This document shows, in pieces, positions 24,398 through 33,100 of a stretch of DNA of 58,181 nt. The stretch is from positions 1 to 58,181 of the forward strand of contig DIUC01000068.1 in the NCBI GenBank assembly GCA_002435785.1, given 5' to 3'. Below the pieces are notes generated by a model, which was given only the letters and a program-made list of their open reading frames with translations, did not search any database and had not been told where the DNA came from. The translations under genes were made by a program, and so were the position numbers. The first letter of the stretch is position 1, and each line of letters starts with the position of its first letter. Source of the stretch: Saprospiraceae bacterium UBA6168. GTDB taxonomy: Bacteria > Bacteroidota > Bacteroidia > Chitinophagales > Saprospiraceae.

Positions 24398-26332
24398 ATG
24401 CTGAAACATTTCACCAAAATCACGGGCACGGGGAAGTTTCTCAATTTCCGCCCATCGGCGCTCCCGGCAGCGGAGCAGCCCAAGGATTTCGGCCATTTCA
24501 ACCTGATTTATGGGGAAAACGGCAGCGGCAAAACGACCCTTTCCCTGCTGTTCCGCTCCCTGCGGGGCGAAGACGGGCTGTTGCTGAAAAAACGCTCCTT
24601 CGACCGCAGCGTGCCACAGCAAATCGAGCTGGCGGTGGCGGGTTTGCCCCAATCAGCCTATATTTTTTCCAACGGAGAATGGAACCAGCACCTGCCCGGC
24701 ATTGAGGTGTTCGATGTGCATTTCATCAACGACAATGTTTATACCGGGCTGGAAATCCAGAACTCGCACAAGAAAAACCTTTTCGAAGTGATTTTGGGGC
24801 AACAGGGCGTCCAGTTGAAATCGGAGATACAGGCCATCAAGGAGCGCATCATGAAGGGCAACAAAATGACCCGTGAGACCGCCCGTGACATCGAGGCGGC
24901 GATTGGCGGCGTTTACTTGGCCAAGCCCTTTGCGGAAATGGGGCCGGAGCGGGACATCGAGGGCAAAATCGCCGAGAAAGCGCATGAAATCTCTACCGCC
25001 CGCAGCCACCAGGATATTTTGCAGAAAGCCTTTCTATCGGAAATACCCTTGCTGCACACAGTGGACTTCACCGCCGGGGCAGCCGGGGTGCTGGCACAAA
25101 GCACGGGCGGCATTTCGGAGCAATACCTCGCCAAATTCAATGCGCACAAGGCCAGCCTCGGCATGGGCGGCCATGCGGAGGATTGGCTGAAACAGGGCTA
25201 TCAGGCCATCCACGACGATGCCTGCCCGTTTTGCCAGCGCCCCTTCGATGCCACGGTGGAAGTGCTGGAAGCCTACCGCCAATATTTCAACGAAAGCTAT
25301 AACCGCCTCATCGCCGACCTCGCCCGGCTGAATGCTGCGCTCCGAGGCTTCAATTTGGAGGCCCGCCTGCTCGACATCGAGCGCACCATTGCCCAAAACC
25401 TCGTGCTGGTTGATTTTTGGAAAAACTACCTGGAACACCCGCCAGCACTACATTCCCTGCAAGGCGAGCATGGACGATTGGCAGCGGATTTTGAGCAACT
25501 AAAAACCTGTTTTGAGCAAAAGGCCGCCGACCCATCGCAGCTGCAGGACGGTGCACATTTGGCAACTTTCGAGGCGACCGTGCAGGCCACTAACCAAGCC
25601 ATTCAGGGGTTCAACAAGGGCATTGCCGATTTCAACAGCAGTATCTCGCTGATGAAGTCCGCCGATGGCCCCGACCTCCCGCAACTGGAATTAGACATGC
25701 GCCGCCTCGTTGCCCTACAAAAAAAGGACAACGCCGACATGGCCGAATGGTGCAAAAACCTGCTGGCCTACGAGTCGGCGCTGGAAAAACTGAAAAAGCT
25801 TAAGGACGAAAAACAGGCCCGGCTCGACCAGTTCAAAAACACGGTTTTCGACCGATACCTCGCCGCCATCAACCGATACCTACAGGCTTTTGCGCCTTAT
25901 CTGGAGCTGCGCCAACTGACCAGCCACTATATCGGCAGCAGCACCGAGCCGTCGGTGAAGTTCGCCCTCTGCATTGAAGGGAAAGAGGTGCTGCAAAAGG
26001 ACGACCCCGACAAGCCTTCCGTGAAATACTCCCTCAGCGAGGGCGACAAAAACGCCTTTGCACTGTCGTTCTTCCTCGCCAGTTTGGAGCTGGACCCACA
26101 GCTCTCCGAAAAAATCATCGTCTTCGACGACCCCGTTTCGCATTTCGATGAAAAACGGACGGCCACGCTGCTCCACTACCTCGTGCATTTCGGCCAAAAA
26201 GCCCGGCAGGTGTTTTTGCTGACGCACGATTTGGGGGTGGCGGGGAAGTTGGAAGGGCTGTTGCCGGATTTCCAGTGGTATCGGCTTGAGCGTGTGGCTG
26301 GAGGGACGGGGTTAGTTGGGTGGGAGCGGTGA
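24398..26332 (+). CDS. AAA_13-type ATPase with CxxC zinc hook (RloC/RecF/SMC-like)
   Basis: 644 residues, cytoplasmic. Walker A GENGSGKT at 39-46; long coiled coils flank a CPFC motif at 276-279 that can form a zinc hook; ABC signature LSEGDK at 546-551; Walker B IIVFDD at 573-578 followed by PVSHFDEKR (D-loop), and an H-loop His in FLLTHD. This is the layout of AAA_13 proteins such as the ATPase part of anticodon nucleases PrrC/RloC and of other defence ATPases. The C-terminus ends about 60 residues after Walker B, with no nuclease domain, and no nuclease gene is adjacent. A DNA-repair or phage-defence role is possible. The ATG at 24398 is clear; an out-of-frame ATG lies 5 bp upstream. Confidence 0.85.
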   Translation: MLKHFTKITGTGKFLNFRPSALPAAEQPKDFGHFNLIYGENGSGKTTLSLLFRSLRGEDGLLLKKRSFDRSVPQQIELAVAGLPQSAYIFSNGEWNQHLPGIEVFDVHFINDNVYTGLEIQNSHKKNLFEVILGQQGVQLKSEIQAIKERIMKGNKMTRETARDIEAAIGGVYLAKPFAEMGPERDIEGKIAEKAHEISTARSHQDILQKAFLSEIPLLHTVDFTAGAAGVLAQSTGGISEQYLAKFNAHKASLGMGGHAEDWLKQGYQAIHDDACPFCQRPFDATVEVLEAYRQYFNESYNRLIADLARLNAALRGFNLEARLLDIERTIAQNLVLVDFWKNYLEHPPALHSLQGEHGRLAADFEQLKTCFEQKAADPSQLQDGAHLATFEATVQATNQAIQGFNKGIADFNSSISLMKSADGPDLPQLELDMRRLVALQKKDNADMAEWCKNLLAYESALEKLKKLKDEKQARLDQFKNTVFDRYLAAINRYLQAFAPYLELRQLTSHYIGSSTEPSVKFALCIEGKEVLQKDDPDKPSVKYSLSEGDKNAFALSFFLASLELDPQLSEKIIVFDDPVSHFDEKRTATLLHYLVHFGQKARQVFLLTHDLGVAGKLEGLLPDFQWYRLERVAGGTGLVGWER

Positions 26333-26423
26333 GGTTTATAAGCCTGAAGGTTAAACCGCAACTTGTTGTTTTGACCATAAAACTTAGTAGATTGCCCCAT
26401 CTTCATTGCCACAACTAAAACAT

Positions 26424-27164
26424 ATGCACATACACCTCGGACATATCCACGAACTCGTGCGCTACCCCATCAAATCTATGGCTGGCGTACCAACGGAGGC
26501 TGCTTTCCTTGGTTGGCATGGCTTGCAGGGCGACCGACGCTATGCCTTTCGCCGACTTGATGACAATAGCGGGTTTCCTTGGCTAAGTGCCAGCAAGCTG
26601 CCGGAATTGCTCTTGTTTCAACCAATGGGATTGGATGAAAACATGGAACAACCATTGCCTACGCATGTGCGCACTCCAGCGGGAACCCTACTTGAAATCG
26701 GGAGCATCGAACTGAAAGAAAGCATCTTCGAAAGGTTCGGGGCTGCCGTGGAATTGATGCAACTCAAGCATGGCATCTTTGATGAGGCCAGCGTTTCCGT
26801 CATCAATTTGGCGACGATGGCTGCCATTTGTCAAGCGGCGGGGCAGGAATTAGACTCCCGGCGCTTCCGGGCAAACATCGTCATCGAAACAACAGCGACC
26901 GAACCATTCCTTGAGGACAATTGGGTAGGTGGAATGCTGGTTTTCGGAGACGAGGAAACTGGCCCATTGGTCAGCGTGACGATGCGTGACCCACGCTGCA
27001 TGATGATTAACCTCGACCCGAACACCGCCCAACAAGACCCAAATGTGATGAAGGCCGTCGTGCGGCTGAACGGGAACAATGCCGGGGCGTATGGGACTGT
27101 GGTGCGGACAGGGGCGTTGCGGGTTGGGGATAAAGTGGGGTTTTTGGCAATTTCGGGGGTTTAA
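26424..27164 (+). CDS. MOSC domain-containing protein (YcbX/mARC-like)
   Basis: 246 residues from the ATG at 26424; a TTG at 26406 is an alternative. The N-terminal MOSC beta-barrel (about 1-110; ELVRYPIKSMAG, GLQGDRRYAF) and MOSC domain (about 110-246) include RRFRANIVIE and RDPRCMMINLDP, where the Cys is the likely molybdenum-cofactor ligand, and the end VRTGALRVGDKVGFL. Family members reduce N-hydroxylated compounds using a molybdenum cofactor and a redox partner. No ferredoxin domain is fused. Its TAA overlaps the stop of the frameshifted antitoxin-like gene on the other strand. Confidence 0.88.
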   Translation: MHIHLGHIHELVRYPIKSMAGVPTEAAFLGWHGLQGDRRYAFRRLDDNSGFPWLSASKLPELLLFQPMGLDENMEQPLPTHVRTPAGTLLEIGSIELKESIFERFGAAVELMQLKHGIFDEASVSVINLATMAAICQAAGQELDSRRFRANIVIETTATEPFLEDNWVGGMLVFGDEETGPLVSVTMRDPRCMMINLDPNTAQQDPNVMKAVVRLNGNNAGAYGTVVRTGALRVGDKVGFLAISGV

Positions 27165-27311
27165 TAACCTTTGGCGTCCCATCCTTTGTCCGCTTCGTCC
27201 TTTGCTATGTCCAGCAGGTAGTCGGAAATCAACCCCTTCACCGCTAGCAATCGCTCCTCCGGCAAGTTGCAGGAAAAAAAGCTTGAGCAGTTCCATCTGC
27301 AAATAAGTCAT
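27161..27311 (-). pseudogene. Frameshifted small antitoxin-like gene
   Basis: From the ATG at 27311 the frame reads MTYLQMELLKLF and then, across a run of seven A (27274-27280; T on the coding strand), must shift by one base to read SCNLPEERLLAVKGLISDYL...DEADKGWDAKGY and a stop at 27161. The 151-nt length (50 codons plus one) fits a single inserted base; with one T fewer it is a clean 49-residue protein. Short proteins of this form (MxxLQxELLKLF...LxxIxxLISxYL..KAxDEADKxWDEKGY) are common antitoxin-like genes in Bacteroidota. No toxin follows; the MOSC gene is antisense there. Sequencing error or slippage on the T7 run are alternatives to decay. Confidence 0.7.
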
Positions 27312-27466
27312 TGGCCTATCTCATGCTATCGTTATCATGCGGTGATTTTTTTCAAAAAATACATAAAGGCGTTGATTCCCAATTCCCGGCTTCTTGAAAT
27401 AAGATTTCTTACACTGGCGCTTATAGTTGGTGACTTCATTTACCTTTACTGACAAAATGAACAGTC

Positions 27467-28519
27467 ATGAAGCTATTACTCTGTTTTCTGATTACGCTCT
27501 CCTTTTTACCGCTTTTTTCACAAAACGATACCATGCCTGACAATCGCTTGGTTTTCAGCGGCTATGCTGACTTTTACTTTCAAAGGGTTTTCCATGAAAA
27601 ACAGCCACGTAACCTTGCATCCTTCACCAACAATTTCCGGCGCAACAATGGCTTCGGCGTCAACCTGGCTTTGCTGAAGGCAAGCTGGCAAAGCAACAAA
27701 GTGAAACTCAACATGGGATTGATGTCGGGACATTATCCTTTATTGAACTTTCAGGACGAAAGTCCGCTGTTTCAGCATATTTATGAAGCCAACTTCAAGG
27801 TGGATTTCACTCAAAAACTCAGCGTGGAAGCAGGTGTTTTGCCTTCTCACATTGGCATGGAAAGTCCCATTGCCAAGAATTGCTGGAACCTGAGCCGCAG
27901 CTTGCTCGCAGAAAATTCGCCATATTCCGAAACAGGCGTAAAACTGAATTATCAGCCCAACGAAATGCTGACGATATCCGCACTTGGGCTGAACGGCTGG
28001 CAAGTCATCGGTGATTATGGACAAAACGCATTTGGCTCCCAGATACAGTTCAGGCCAAATGACCGTTGGCTGTTGAATTTTAGCACTTTTTATGGCAAGT
28101 ATTATTGGAGGGACGATTTAGAACCCAGGTTGTTTCTCAATTTTTATGCTACCTACCGCCCGGTAGATTGGCTGAACCTTGCACTGTTAGCCGACTTTGG
28201 TTCGCAGACTGAGGAAAACGATGCACTCACCTGGCAGGGCTATGCACTGCTGGGGCAAGTAAACCCGAATGGAAAATGGACCGGTGGCTTTCGTGTGGAA
28301 AGGTTTGTTGACGAACACGAAGTCCTCATTGGGGCATTAAAAATAGACGGCGTTCATGTGAATGGAGCCGCAGTTAACCTGGATTGGAAGCCATTTGAGC
28401 ATTTTGCTTGGCGGCTGGAATTGCGCAGCTATCGGTCAGATGCCGTACTTTTTGTTTATTCCGATGTGCGTGGAAAGAGTCAGACAAGTTTTTTAAGTGC
28501 GATGATGGTAGATTTTTGA
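27467..28519 (+). CDS. Outer-membrane beta-barrel porin (BBP2-like)
   Basis: 350 residues. Signal peptide MKLLLCFLITLSFLPLFSQ. The mature part alternates hydrophobic and polar residues as in a 14-18 strand barrel: RLVFSGYADFYFQRVF, FGVNLALLKASWQSNKVKL, GHYPLLNFQDESPLFQHIYE, WLNLALLADFGSQTEEND and LIGALKIDGVHVNGAAVNLD. It ends in VDF, an aromatic terminus as recognised by the BAM machinery. It resembles the 'outer membrane beta-barrel protein' (putative porin 2) family of Bacteroidota. The substrate is unknown. Confidence 0.85.
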   Translation: MKLLLCFLITLSFLPLFSQNDTMPDNRLVFSGYADFYFQRVFHEKQPRNLASFTNNFRRNNGFGVNLALLKASWQSNKVKLNMGLMSGHYPLLNFQDESPLFQHIYEANFKVDFTQKLSVEAGVLPSHIGMESPIAKNCWNLSRSLLAENSPYSETGVKLNYQPNEMLTISALGLNGWQVIGDYGQNAFGSQIQFRPNDRWLLNFSTFYGKYYWRDDLEPRLFLNFYATYRPVDWLNLALLADFGSQTEENDALTWQGYALLGQVNPNGKWTGGFRVERFVDEHEVLIGALKIDGVHVNGAAVNLDWKPFEHFAWRLELRSYRSDAVLFVYSDVRGKSQTSFLSAMMVDF

Positions 28520-28612
28520 ATACATTTTACCTCGAAATGCTCAATTCCTCCAACAACACTTCGGCACCATAATACTTCCCGTCTCTAATGGGGTAAATTA
28601 GAATTACCAAGC

Positions 28613-29677
28613 TCAATCCACCATACCCTCCAAATCATCGGCTTCATCTCCACCTTCCTCTCCCAAGAAATCCTTGTATGCCTCTGGATGGTTGTCTGCC
28701 CAATCCTGGTATTCGTTCATGCCGTCCTTGTCGCCACCAAAGAGGACAATCAAATCGAAAACTGAAAGGCTGTCCATAGCTTCGAACTGTTTGCGGCGAT
28801 ATTCACCCGCCTTGTTGAGGTCATGTGCCAATTTATAAAGGTTTGCCAGGCTCCGGAATAGCATAACCCGCAAGTGCTTGAAGTCTGGGTCGTCACCGCA
28901 CATATCAACAGCCTTCAGCGAATAGTCAATGGCTGTGCGGAAATCGTTTTTGTTGTTCCAATAAAAATCAGCCATGTGGACATAAACTTCCGGCATTTCG
29001 GGGTTCAGCTTCATGGCTTCTGTAAAATAGTGCATGGCCCGCAGTTCATCCCCCAATTTCAGGTAGGATAACCCGATCATGTACCACACCTCGTCTTCTA
29101 TTTTTAAAAAATCAAGCCGGTCTTTGCCGATGGCAATGACGTTCTCATATTCCCCGGCCATGCCAAGTATTTCTAGGAAGTACGGCAGTCCAGCAAAGTC
29201 AACCCAAGTTTTCTTACGGTTATATTCCCGGTCGGAGTTGTCCATATAAGCATGCACATATACTGCGGCAGATTTGTAGTCCTTTTCTTTTTCATAAAGT
29301 TCGATCAAATACATAAGAACATGGCAGCGGTTTGGGCATATTTTTTCGGACGCTAAATCCTTGAGCATAAGGATAGCCTCTTCCAGCTTCTGCTCATGGA
29401 TACGCAATTGTGCACGACAGAGTTTGACTTGGTTGTAGAACCACACATCGCCCGGTGCAAGCAGTTCATATTCCTCATATAGTTCATTGAGCAGTTTTTC
29501 ATTGCGCAAGTGAACAGCATGGTAGGTAAAGTTGAATAGGTCTGCTTTTTTAAAGTCCAAAGTATACTCTGGGTGCTGCTTGCACCTTTGGGCAGTTGCT
29601 TCCCGAGTTTCTTTCTGAAACTTCCGCCATTTTCGTTGCTGATATTTGGTGGCTGGTTTTTGCAATGATTCTATCAT
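28613..29677 (-). CDS. Tetratricopeptide-repeat protein
   Basis: 354 residues, cytoplasmic. TPR-like helical pairs run through most of the length; the clearest are VWYMIGLSYLKLGDELRAMH / YFTEAMKLNPEMPEVYVHMA and FYWNNKNDFRTAIDYSLKAV. The N-terminus is very basic (KYQQRKWRKFQKETREATAQ) and the C-terminus acidic (GEEGGDEADDLEG). No catalytic domain, so probably a scaffold. The start at 29677 lies inside the 3' part of the gene at 29550-29978 (128-bp overlap in another frame); both probably use the promoter at 29991-30022. Confidence 0.85.
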   Translation of the reverse strand: MIESLQKPATKYQQRKWRKFQKETREATAQRCKQHPEYTLDFKKADLFNFTYHAVHLRNEKLLNELYEEYELLAPGDVWFYNQVKLCRAQLRIHEQKLEEAILMLKDLASEKICPNRCHVLMYLIELYEKEKDYKSAAVYVHAYMDNSDREYNRKKTWVDFAGLPYFLEILGMAGEYENVIAIGKDRLDFLKIEDEVWYMIGLSYLKLGDELRAMHYFTEAMKLNPEMPEVYVHMADFYWNNKNDFRTAIDYSLKAVDMCGDDPDFKHLRVMLFRSLANLYKLAHDLNKAGEYRRKQFEAMDSLSVFDLIVLFGGDKDGMNEYQDWADNHPEAYKDFLGEEGGDEADDLEGMVD

Positions 29678-29978
29678 GGCTATTTTTTTTAAGTGTTGTG
29701 CTGCCTGATTGGATTATCAGTTCGCTGGTGGCTCTTCCATCGGTTTTTGTCCTATCGGTGAAGATTTGTGAAATGTTCAAATCAGGCTCGGAGGATGCTG
29801 AATAAGCTTGGGTTATCTCGTCGAGCAGGGCAAGGGCTTCCGTAAAGGCTGTCTTTTTTGTAGCTGCTTTTTTCGGCTCCATTGCCTTTTTGACGGAATA
29901 CAATTTTTCAAGCATCCCTTTGTCATTAATGGATGCTATCCAAGAGATGAGTTCCAACTTTTGCGCCTCTATTTGCAT
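29550..29978 (-). CDS. Small protein with antitoxin-like N-terminus, overlapping the TPR gene
   Basis: 142 residues (MQIEAQKLELISWIASINDKG). The first ~35 residues resemble the short helical N-terminus of Bacteroidota addiction-module proteins (MxIxxxKLELIxxIxxIxDxxxLEKL), followed by a Lys/Ala linker (EPKKAATKKTAF). The last ~45 residues run out of frame over the TPR start and look uninformative, so the native stop may have been lost by a frameshift. A consensus promoter directly upstream shows the gene is meant to be transcribed. Confidence 0.55.
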   Translation of the reverse strand: MQIEAQKLELISWIASINDKGMLEKLYSVKKAMEPKKAATKKTAFTEALALLDEITQAYSASSEPDLNISQIFTDRTKTDGRATSELIIQSGSTTLKKNSHDRIIAKTSHQISATKMAEVSERNSGSNCPKVQAAPRVYFGL

Positions 29979-29990
29979 GGTTTTTTTTTA

Positions 29991-30022
29991 CAAACTTAGT
30001 CAATTCTGCTGGAAAGACCAAA
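29991..30022 (-). promoter_or_regulatory. Consensus promoter for the 29978/29677 operon
   Basis: Minus strand TTTG (30022-30019), 20-bp spacer, TAAGTTTG (29998-29991), a full match to the Bacteroidota promoter. The ATG at 29978 lies only about 13 nt beyond the -7 element, so the leader is very short. Confidence 0.75.
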
Positions 30023-30060
30023 TCCCTGAATGCCGGACAGGCAGGCCTCCCGGGCACGTG

Positions 30061-30390
30061 CGCAGGGATTGGAAAGCCCGACAGGGATTTCTAAGCCCGA
30101 AGCGGGCGGGCAAGATGTACTGCTTTTGGGAAGTGCCGTGGGTGGTCGGGCTTAGAAATCCTTCGTGCCTCAGGCTTTCCAATCCCTTCGGTCAAAAGCG
30201 CAGGGATTGGAAAGCCCGATAGGGATTTCTAAGCCCGGAGCGGGCGGGCAGCATGGACTGCTTTTTGGAAGAGCCGAGTAAGTCGGGCTTAGAAATCCTT
30301 CGTGCCTCAGGCTTTCCAATCCCTTCGGTCAAAAGCGCAGGGATTGGAAAGGGCGATAGGTATTTATAGGCCCGGAGCGGGAGGGGTTAT
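30061..30390. repeat. 2.4 tandem copies of a ~138-bp hairpin unit
   Basis: Units start at 30061, 30199 and 30336 (cgcagggattggaaagcccg or close). Within each full unit the left arm (gggattggaaagcccg...gggatttctaagcccg) is inverted in the right arm (cgggcttagaaatcc...ggctttccaatccc), so each folds into a stem of about 35 bp around an apical stretch. The third unit is cut off at the end of the gene at 30391. A lone left arm occurs at 23547-23602. Confidence 0.85.
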
Positions 30391-31365
30391 TCAATTTTTA
30401 GAAAAATACTGGTAAAGATACCCCTGTTTGAACGTTTCACGATGTCTATCCCTATGTATAATAGGCTCATCGTTGCCTTCCTGCGTCAACCTTTCAACAC
30501 GCAGATAAAAGACCTGTTTCATGAAAGTTGTGTTGCATTGCATTGTTTTAGTGTCCTTGTTCAACTCGCATTGAATATCATTGTAAGCGTCCTCAACGAA
30601 TTGGGCCATGGTTTCTTCGCCGATGTTCTGGGAAAGAAAATCGAGCATGAATTGATAAAATCCAGGTTTGTAAGGATACAATGCTGCGCTGTTCATTTTG
30701 TCATCCCGATGAAAACCGTCCTCGCCGACATAGCCAGCCAAGGTCTGCAATGCGTTACTTGAATAATACATGACAGAATCAATATTCATCAACCCGGCGA
30801 AACAGCGGGCCATGTACTCGTTATGTTCCGCACGCTGCTCCCATCCGTAGTTTCCGCACCATGCTGGCAAAAAATAGCGTCGCATGAGCATTGTAATTTG
30901 GAGAGCCTCGCCGAATTTACCTTGTGCAAGATAGTAATCCATCAAGCGTTTGCAAGCCGTGTTTTTTAGGTAAAGCCATTGGAACGCAACGCTTTTTGAC
31001 GACCACTGCTCAGACCTTGTCATATTTTTTGGGGTGTCAATACCTTTGTAATCAACCACTTCTCGGTAAAAATCTATGTATGGCAAATAGTCCTTTAATC
31101 CCCAAGCTATCGTTTTTCCATAAAGTATCATCGCTTTCACACAAGCGGTGTCATCCGTGTGCTTGTATTCCTTCATGAGGACGTTCATGGTATCAACATA
31201 GTGGATTGAGTAAGGTGATTTGTCCAAATCAAAAACTCCCGACTCGATATAAGCCCTGACGGTTTGGGATTTCAGCCCAAAAGAAGTTAGGAGAATGGAG
31301 AATAGTATCAGGCCTGTTCTTTTCATAAAACCTCCTGATTGGTAGTCAATAGTTGATAGGTTCAT
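30391..31365 (-). CDS. Secreted hypothetical protein
   Basis: 324 residues from the ATG at 31365, which overlaps the stop of the upstream gene as ATGA and so suggests coupling; an internal ATG at 31326 gives a cleaner signal peptide (MKRTGLILFSILLTSFGLKSQ) and may be the true start (311 residues). The mature protein is alpha-helical, with paired helices and several Trp/Tyr residues (YKHTDDTACVKAMILYGKTI, LKNTACKRLMDYYLAQGKFG, EHNEYMARCFAGLMNIDS), compatible with TPR-like repeats. No known family recognised. The C-terminal sequence abuts the hairpin repeat array. Confidence 0.75.
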   Translation of the reverse strand: MNLSTIDYQSGGFMKRTGLILFSILLTSFGLKSQTVRAYIESGVFDLDKSPYSIHYVDTMNVLMKEYKHTDDTACVKAMILYGKTIAWGLKDYLPYIDFYREVVDYKGIDTPKNMTRSEQWSSKSVAFQWLYLKNTACKRLMDYYLAQGKFGEALQITMLMRRYFLPAWCGNYGWEQRAEHNEYMARCFAGLMNIDSVMYYSSNALQTLAGYVGEDGFHRDDKMNSAALYPYKPGFYQFMLDFLSQNIGEETMAQFVEDAYNDIQCELNKDTKTMQCNTTFMKQVFYLRVERLTQEGNDEPIIHRDRHRETFKQGYLYQYFSKN

Positions 31366-32420
31366 TTATCAATAAATGGTGGGTATACGTATTTTTCAAT
31401 TGAAATACTATTTGGTTTTCCAGTGTGCAACATTCTATACACGGAAGAGGTGCAATTGTTGTTTTCGTCGTAATAATAATCCTTTACAGACGTCAGCCTC
31501 CACGACTTATCTTTTAAATCAAATTGAGTTTCTTTCGTAATATTTCCAATTTCGCTTCGGGTATAAACATTTTTATATTTTTCACCCGATAGGCTCTCTG
31601 TTTTTTCATAAAAAATAAGGAGTTTTTTGTTGTTAATAAAAACAAAGCCACTCTCCTGTATCCAAGAAGTATCCATATCCTCTATACAAACAGAAACAGA
31701 AATTAAAGTGTCTTTGTCAGTACTTTCTTTAGTGTAATACCAATATTCTGATTCTTTGCCAATAATAAAATTTTTATGCAACCTTCTTTTCAGTTTCCAA
31801 TCAGTATCAAATATCGTTTGGGATTCATTCACGATGGCTCCCTTTTTTAAATTTGTAGTTCTTGTTGTATAGCTTTTACTTAAACTGTCAATAGTAGTAT
31901 CATATAAATAGAACGAGAGAGTGTCACCTCCCAGTTGATATGAGATTTCAGTTGTCTTAAACCCATTTGGGTTGTATTGGTATTCAGTAACGATAAATGA
32001 TTTTGATGCGATATATTTTCCAGAGGAAATGAACCCTTTTGTAACTGACTTCAACTCTCGGGTTCCTAAGCTCAATTTTAGCACAACCTTTTCATAAATA
32101 ATTTCGCCTGCTCCAGTTTTCATAGTCTCGAAAATAGTATCCCCAGAATAGGTGTACAAATCTATCTGAGTTATCTTGTCGTAATTTGAAAATTTCGAGT
32201 CGGGTAAGATTTTCAAAACTCGGCCTAAAGAATCGTATTCGGAGGTAGAATACAAGTGCTTTGAAAAGCAGGCAGAATCACAATTCTCTAATTCTAAAGA
32301 GTCTCTGAAATAGTAGGTATATTTTTTCTTATTTGCTATTCCCTCTTGGAACGGCTGGGCAACCGCTCCAAAGGGTAATAGCAACAATAAAAATCGAATG
32401 TATATGGATATATAAAACAT
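31362..32420 (-). CDS. Secreted hypothetical protein, AT-rich
   Basis: 352 residues from the ATG at 32420 (MFYISIYIRFLLLLLPFGAVAQ, signal peptide). An ATG at 32447 is excluded because it lies inside the -7 promoter element. Repeated short beta segments of YD/MORN flavour (YDSLGRVLKI, EYQYNPNGFKTTEISYQLGG, DYYYDENNNCTSSVYRM) suggest a beta-rich, RHS/YD-like extracellular protein as often seen in Bacteroidota hypotheticals. It is AT-rich compared with the gene core of the window. It is first in a two-gene operon with the gene at 30391 (ATGA overlap). Confidence 0.78.
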   Translation of the reverse strand: MFYISIYIRFLLLLLPFGAVAQPFQEGIANKKKYTYYFRDSLELENCDSACFSKHLYSTSEYDSLGRVLKILPDSKFSNYDKITQIDLYTYSGDTIFETMKTGAGEIIYEKVVLKLSLGTRELKSVTKGFISSGKYIASKSFIVTEYQYNPNGFKTTEISYQLGGDTLSFYLYDTTIDSLSKSYTTRTTNLKKGAIVNESQTIFDTDWKLKRRLHKNFIIGKESEYWYYTKESTDKDTLISVSVCIEDMDTSWIQESGFVFINNKKLLIFYEKTESLSGEKYKNVYTRSEIGNITKETQFDLKDKSWRLTSVKDYYYDENNNCTSSVYRMLHTGKPNSISIEKYVYPPFIDK

Positions 32421-32444
32421 AGGTTTAAATTTTGAAATTTTGAA

Positions 32445-32475
32445 CAAATCTATGTTTTATACATCACAATGCCAA
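32445..32475 (-). promoter_or_regulatory. Consensus promoter for the 32420 operon
   Basis: Minus strand TTG (32475-32473), 20-bp spacer, TAGATTTG (32452-32445). The expected transcription start near 32438 is 18 nt before the ATG at 32420. Confidence 0.7.
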
Positions 32476-32572
32476 TCCAAAGTTTCCCAAAAGTCAGGTT
32501 TTTGACTGAATTAATAGAATTTGTTTTTTTGCCTTATTCACCTTGACAGCAAACCAAGCCGCATCACACTCC

Positions 32573-33100
32573 CTATCTTCTCAACAACAACCTCAACAAT
32601 CGCTGCTGTTCCTCCAGTAGTGAATGTTGTTCTTCTGTAACAGCGCCAAGCTGTGAGTTTACTTGTTCAAGCAGGACCAAAAGTTCTCGATAACGGTTCA
32701 GTAAATGAGCTTCCTCCTTATTTTTTCTTTTAAAAAGCCGATGCGCAACCAATGGCGGGCGGTTCAACCGAAGTCTTTGCAAAGTAAAAGCACCCATATG
32801 CGTGAGTGGGCTTAAACTACCATCTTCCAATTCTAAAAAATGGGCCGAAGCAGGTTCTGTTCTTGGGTTCCAAAGCATGGGTTCCGTAGGCGAAGCCGGG
32901 AAATAGTCATGCTTATAAAGATTGCACCGATTACAGCAATAGAGCAGGTTTTCCAGGTCATCGGTTCCACCTTTTGTTTGCGGTTGGTAATGGTCGAGGG
33001 TCAATTCACCACCAGTATCGGTTTCAGACACACCACAAAACTCACAGGCACAAGCTGCTCGTTGCCGCACTGATTCCCGGATTTCCTTTGTGATGCTCAT
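32573..33100 (-). CDS. HNH endonuclease
   Basis: 175 residues. The HNH/zinc fold occupies residues about 10-65: CEFC (C19, C22), LTLDHYQPQTKGGTDDLENL with D36-H37 and N51, then CCNRCN (C56, C59, N57). After a linker with NPRTEPASAHFLELEDG, the C-terminal ~70 residues form a long helix (FKRKNKEEAHLLNRYRELLV...). The start overlaps the stop of the preceding small gene as ATGA. Such stand-alone HNH proteins occur with small coiled-coil partners in many Bacteroidota and Cyanobacteria; whether they act in defence or homing is unknown. Confidence 0.88.
   Translation of the reverse strand: MSITKEIRESVRQRAACACEFCGVSETDTGGELTLDHYQPQTKGGTDDLENLLYCCNRCNLYKHDYFPASPTEPMLWNPRTEPASAHFLELEDGSLSPLTHMGAFTLQRLRLNRPPLVAHRLFKRKNKEEAHLLNRYRELLVLLEQVNSQLGAVTEEQHSLLEEQQRLLRLLLRR

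Noticed and set aside
30061..30390. CRISPR array
   Set aside because: Only 2.4 long units that fold on themselves, with no unique spacers.
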